NCBI GenBank assembly: GCA_038230275.1
Contig: JBBRNO010000156.1
Coordinates: 1 to 14,833, forward strand
Origin: JANXXV01 sp038230275
GTDB taxonomy: Bacteria; Acidobacteriota; Terriglobia; Bryobacterales; Bryobacteraceae
Reading direction: 5' to 3'
DNA: 14,833 bases
Below the pieces are notes generated by a model that worked only from the letters and a program-made list of their open reading frames with translations, made no database searches and was not told the origin of the DNA. Of the stretch, positions 13,998-14,833 are shown in pieces. Numbering within the stretch: the first letter of the stretch is position 1; the number at the start of each line of letters is the position of its first letter. A program made the translations under genes and the position numbers.

Positions 13998-14833
13998 GCC
14001 CGATCAGTTGACCGAACACCCTGCGGAAATAGCCGTCAGTCATCCCGGCAATATAATCGCAGACTTTCCGGTGTTCAGGTTCCTGCGATTCCACGTAGTT
14101 CTCAGGCAGCCGGTCCGGGTGATCCAGAAAGAACTGGAACAGTTCGGCGATCATAGCCGCTGAGTGCTTCCGTTCAATGGCCAGCAGGCCGGAAAAGTAG
14201 ACCTTGCGTTTCAGAAACTGCTTCAAGGCCGAATTGGCGGCGTTTGCCGCGGGTGTAAAGGCGGCCAGGCGTATCGGCGAGGCTCGTATCTCCTGAACGT
14301 CGTGCACGCCTTCCGCGGCGGCGGCGGTGCCCTCAATCAGACCCGATACCAGAATATCGATCAGGCCGCGCAAGCATTCGAGGAACCTGACCCGCTCCGA
14401 AGCACCGGCAAATTGTGTTTCGACCGCCTCGGCCAATTCCCGGTAATCCGGCACATCGGCCGATAGCTCCTCCACGGTGAAGAATCCGGCGGAGACGCCG
14501 TCGTCGAGGTCGGCCGTATTGTAGGCAATTTCGTCGGCCAGATCGATCAGTTGCGCTTCCAGCGGCGGCTTCAGGCCCGGCGCATACTCGTCCAGTTCGG
14601 GAATCTCGCCTGGTTCGAAATCGCGGGAGTGCTTAGCGATGCCCTCGCGGACTTCAAAAGTGAGATTGAGTCCAGGGAACCGGGCATATCGCTGCTCAAA
14701 TGACTCGACAATTCGCAGGGAGTGCAAGTTGTGATCGAAACGGTCGTCAAACCGGCGCATTTGCCGGTCCAGCTCCTCTTCGCCGGCGTGTGCGAACGGC
14801 GGGTGGCCAATATCGTGCGCCAGCGCCAGTGCC
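13975..14833 (-). CDS. dgt: dGTPase-like HD-domain triphosphohydrolase, N-terminus outside window
   Basis: The frame is open from the window edge, so the start lies beyond 14833; 285 C-terminal residues are visible. It begins in the catalytic motif ALAHDIGHPPFAHAGEEELD, where HD are metal ligands, followed by FDHNLHSLRIVE. KHSRDF and LIDLADEIAYNTADLDDG (the second HD-family metal Asp region) come next. These match deoxyguanosinetriphosphate triphosphohydrolase-like proteins, which hydrolyse dNTPs to deoxynucleosides plus triphosphate. The visible part is about three quarters of the usual 370-400 residues. Whether it acts on dGTP specifically cannot be told, as many of this subfamily are regulated dNTPases. 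The stop at 13975 lies within the last codons of the convergent small gene. Confidence 0.93.
   Translation of the reverse strand, partial: ALALAHDIGHPPFAHAGEEELDRQMRRFDDRFDHNLHSLRIVESFEQRYARFPGLNLTFEVREGIAKHSRDFEPGEIPELDEYAPGLKPPLEAQLIDLADEIAYNTADLDDGVSAGFFTVEELSADVPDYRELAEAVETQFAGASERVRFLECLRGLIDILVSGLIEGTAAAAEGVHDVQEIRASPIRLAAFTPAANAANSALKQFLKRKVYFSGLLAIERKHSAAMIAELFQFFLDHPDRLPENYVESQEPEHRKVCDYIAGMTDGYFRRVFGQLIGPILPPVG

Overview
The window reads as chromosomal DNA of a GC-rich soil bacterium, most likely Acidobacteriota of the Solibacter/Bryobacter kind. This is inferred from the gene families present: a paired DUF1549/DUF1553 haem protein and DUF1501 protein, a surface protein with 'NAVxxQGRxxxxxAPxxxQVxxW' repeats, a CX2C/CCG-type cysteine-rich protein, and a 51-aa protein beginning MRTDVYLKV. 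No search could be run to confirm the taxon. All genes but one lie on the minus strand.

Layout, read along the minus strand from the right edge: a dGTPase-like HD hydrolase (13975-14833, cut by the window edge); a tiny plus-strand gene facing it (13842-13997); a tightly packed set made of a cysteine-rich protein (13180-13797), a CbiX-type chelatase (12788-13183), a ferredoxin reductase-like flavoprotein (12118-12810) and a small two-helix membrane protein (11759-12043); tRNA-Ser(CGA) with encoded CCA (11611-11701); two consecutive decayed genes (10971-11478 and 10512-10974) that still share an ATGA stop/start overlap.

Next is a compact four-gene operon (10487 to 5397): an exported multihaem cytochrome, an exported double GlcG/HbpS-like protein, a MscS-type channel carrying a cyclic-nucleotide-binding domain, and a metallo-beta-lactamase-fold hydrolase. 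The junctions are 4-nt overlap, 10-nt gap and 3-nt gap, so co-expression is likely. The set suggests periplasmic redox/haem chemistry beside a ligand-gated channel whose ligand might be hydrolysed by the last enzyme; that link is inference.

Downstream, behind a possible promoter of its own, lies a two-gene unit: a DUF1549/DUF1553 protein with two CXXCH motifs (2628-5351) and a Tat-exported DUF1501 protein (1181-2611). After a 280-base spacer with no gene, the left edge holds the N-terminal 299 residues of an exported, repeat-containing surface protein (1-896).

The most useful observations are the two adjacent pseudogenes with reconstructable reading frames, the resulting correction of the cytochrome start to GTG at 10487, the unusual four-gene operon, and the small antisense gene at 13842-13997.
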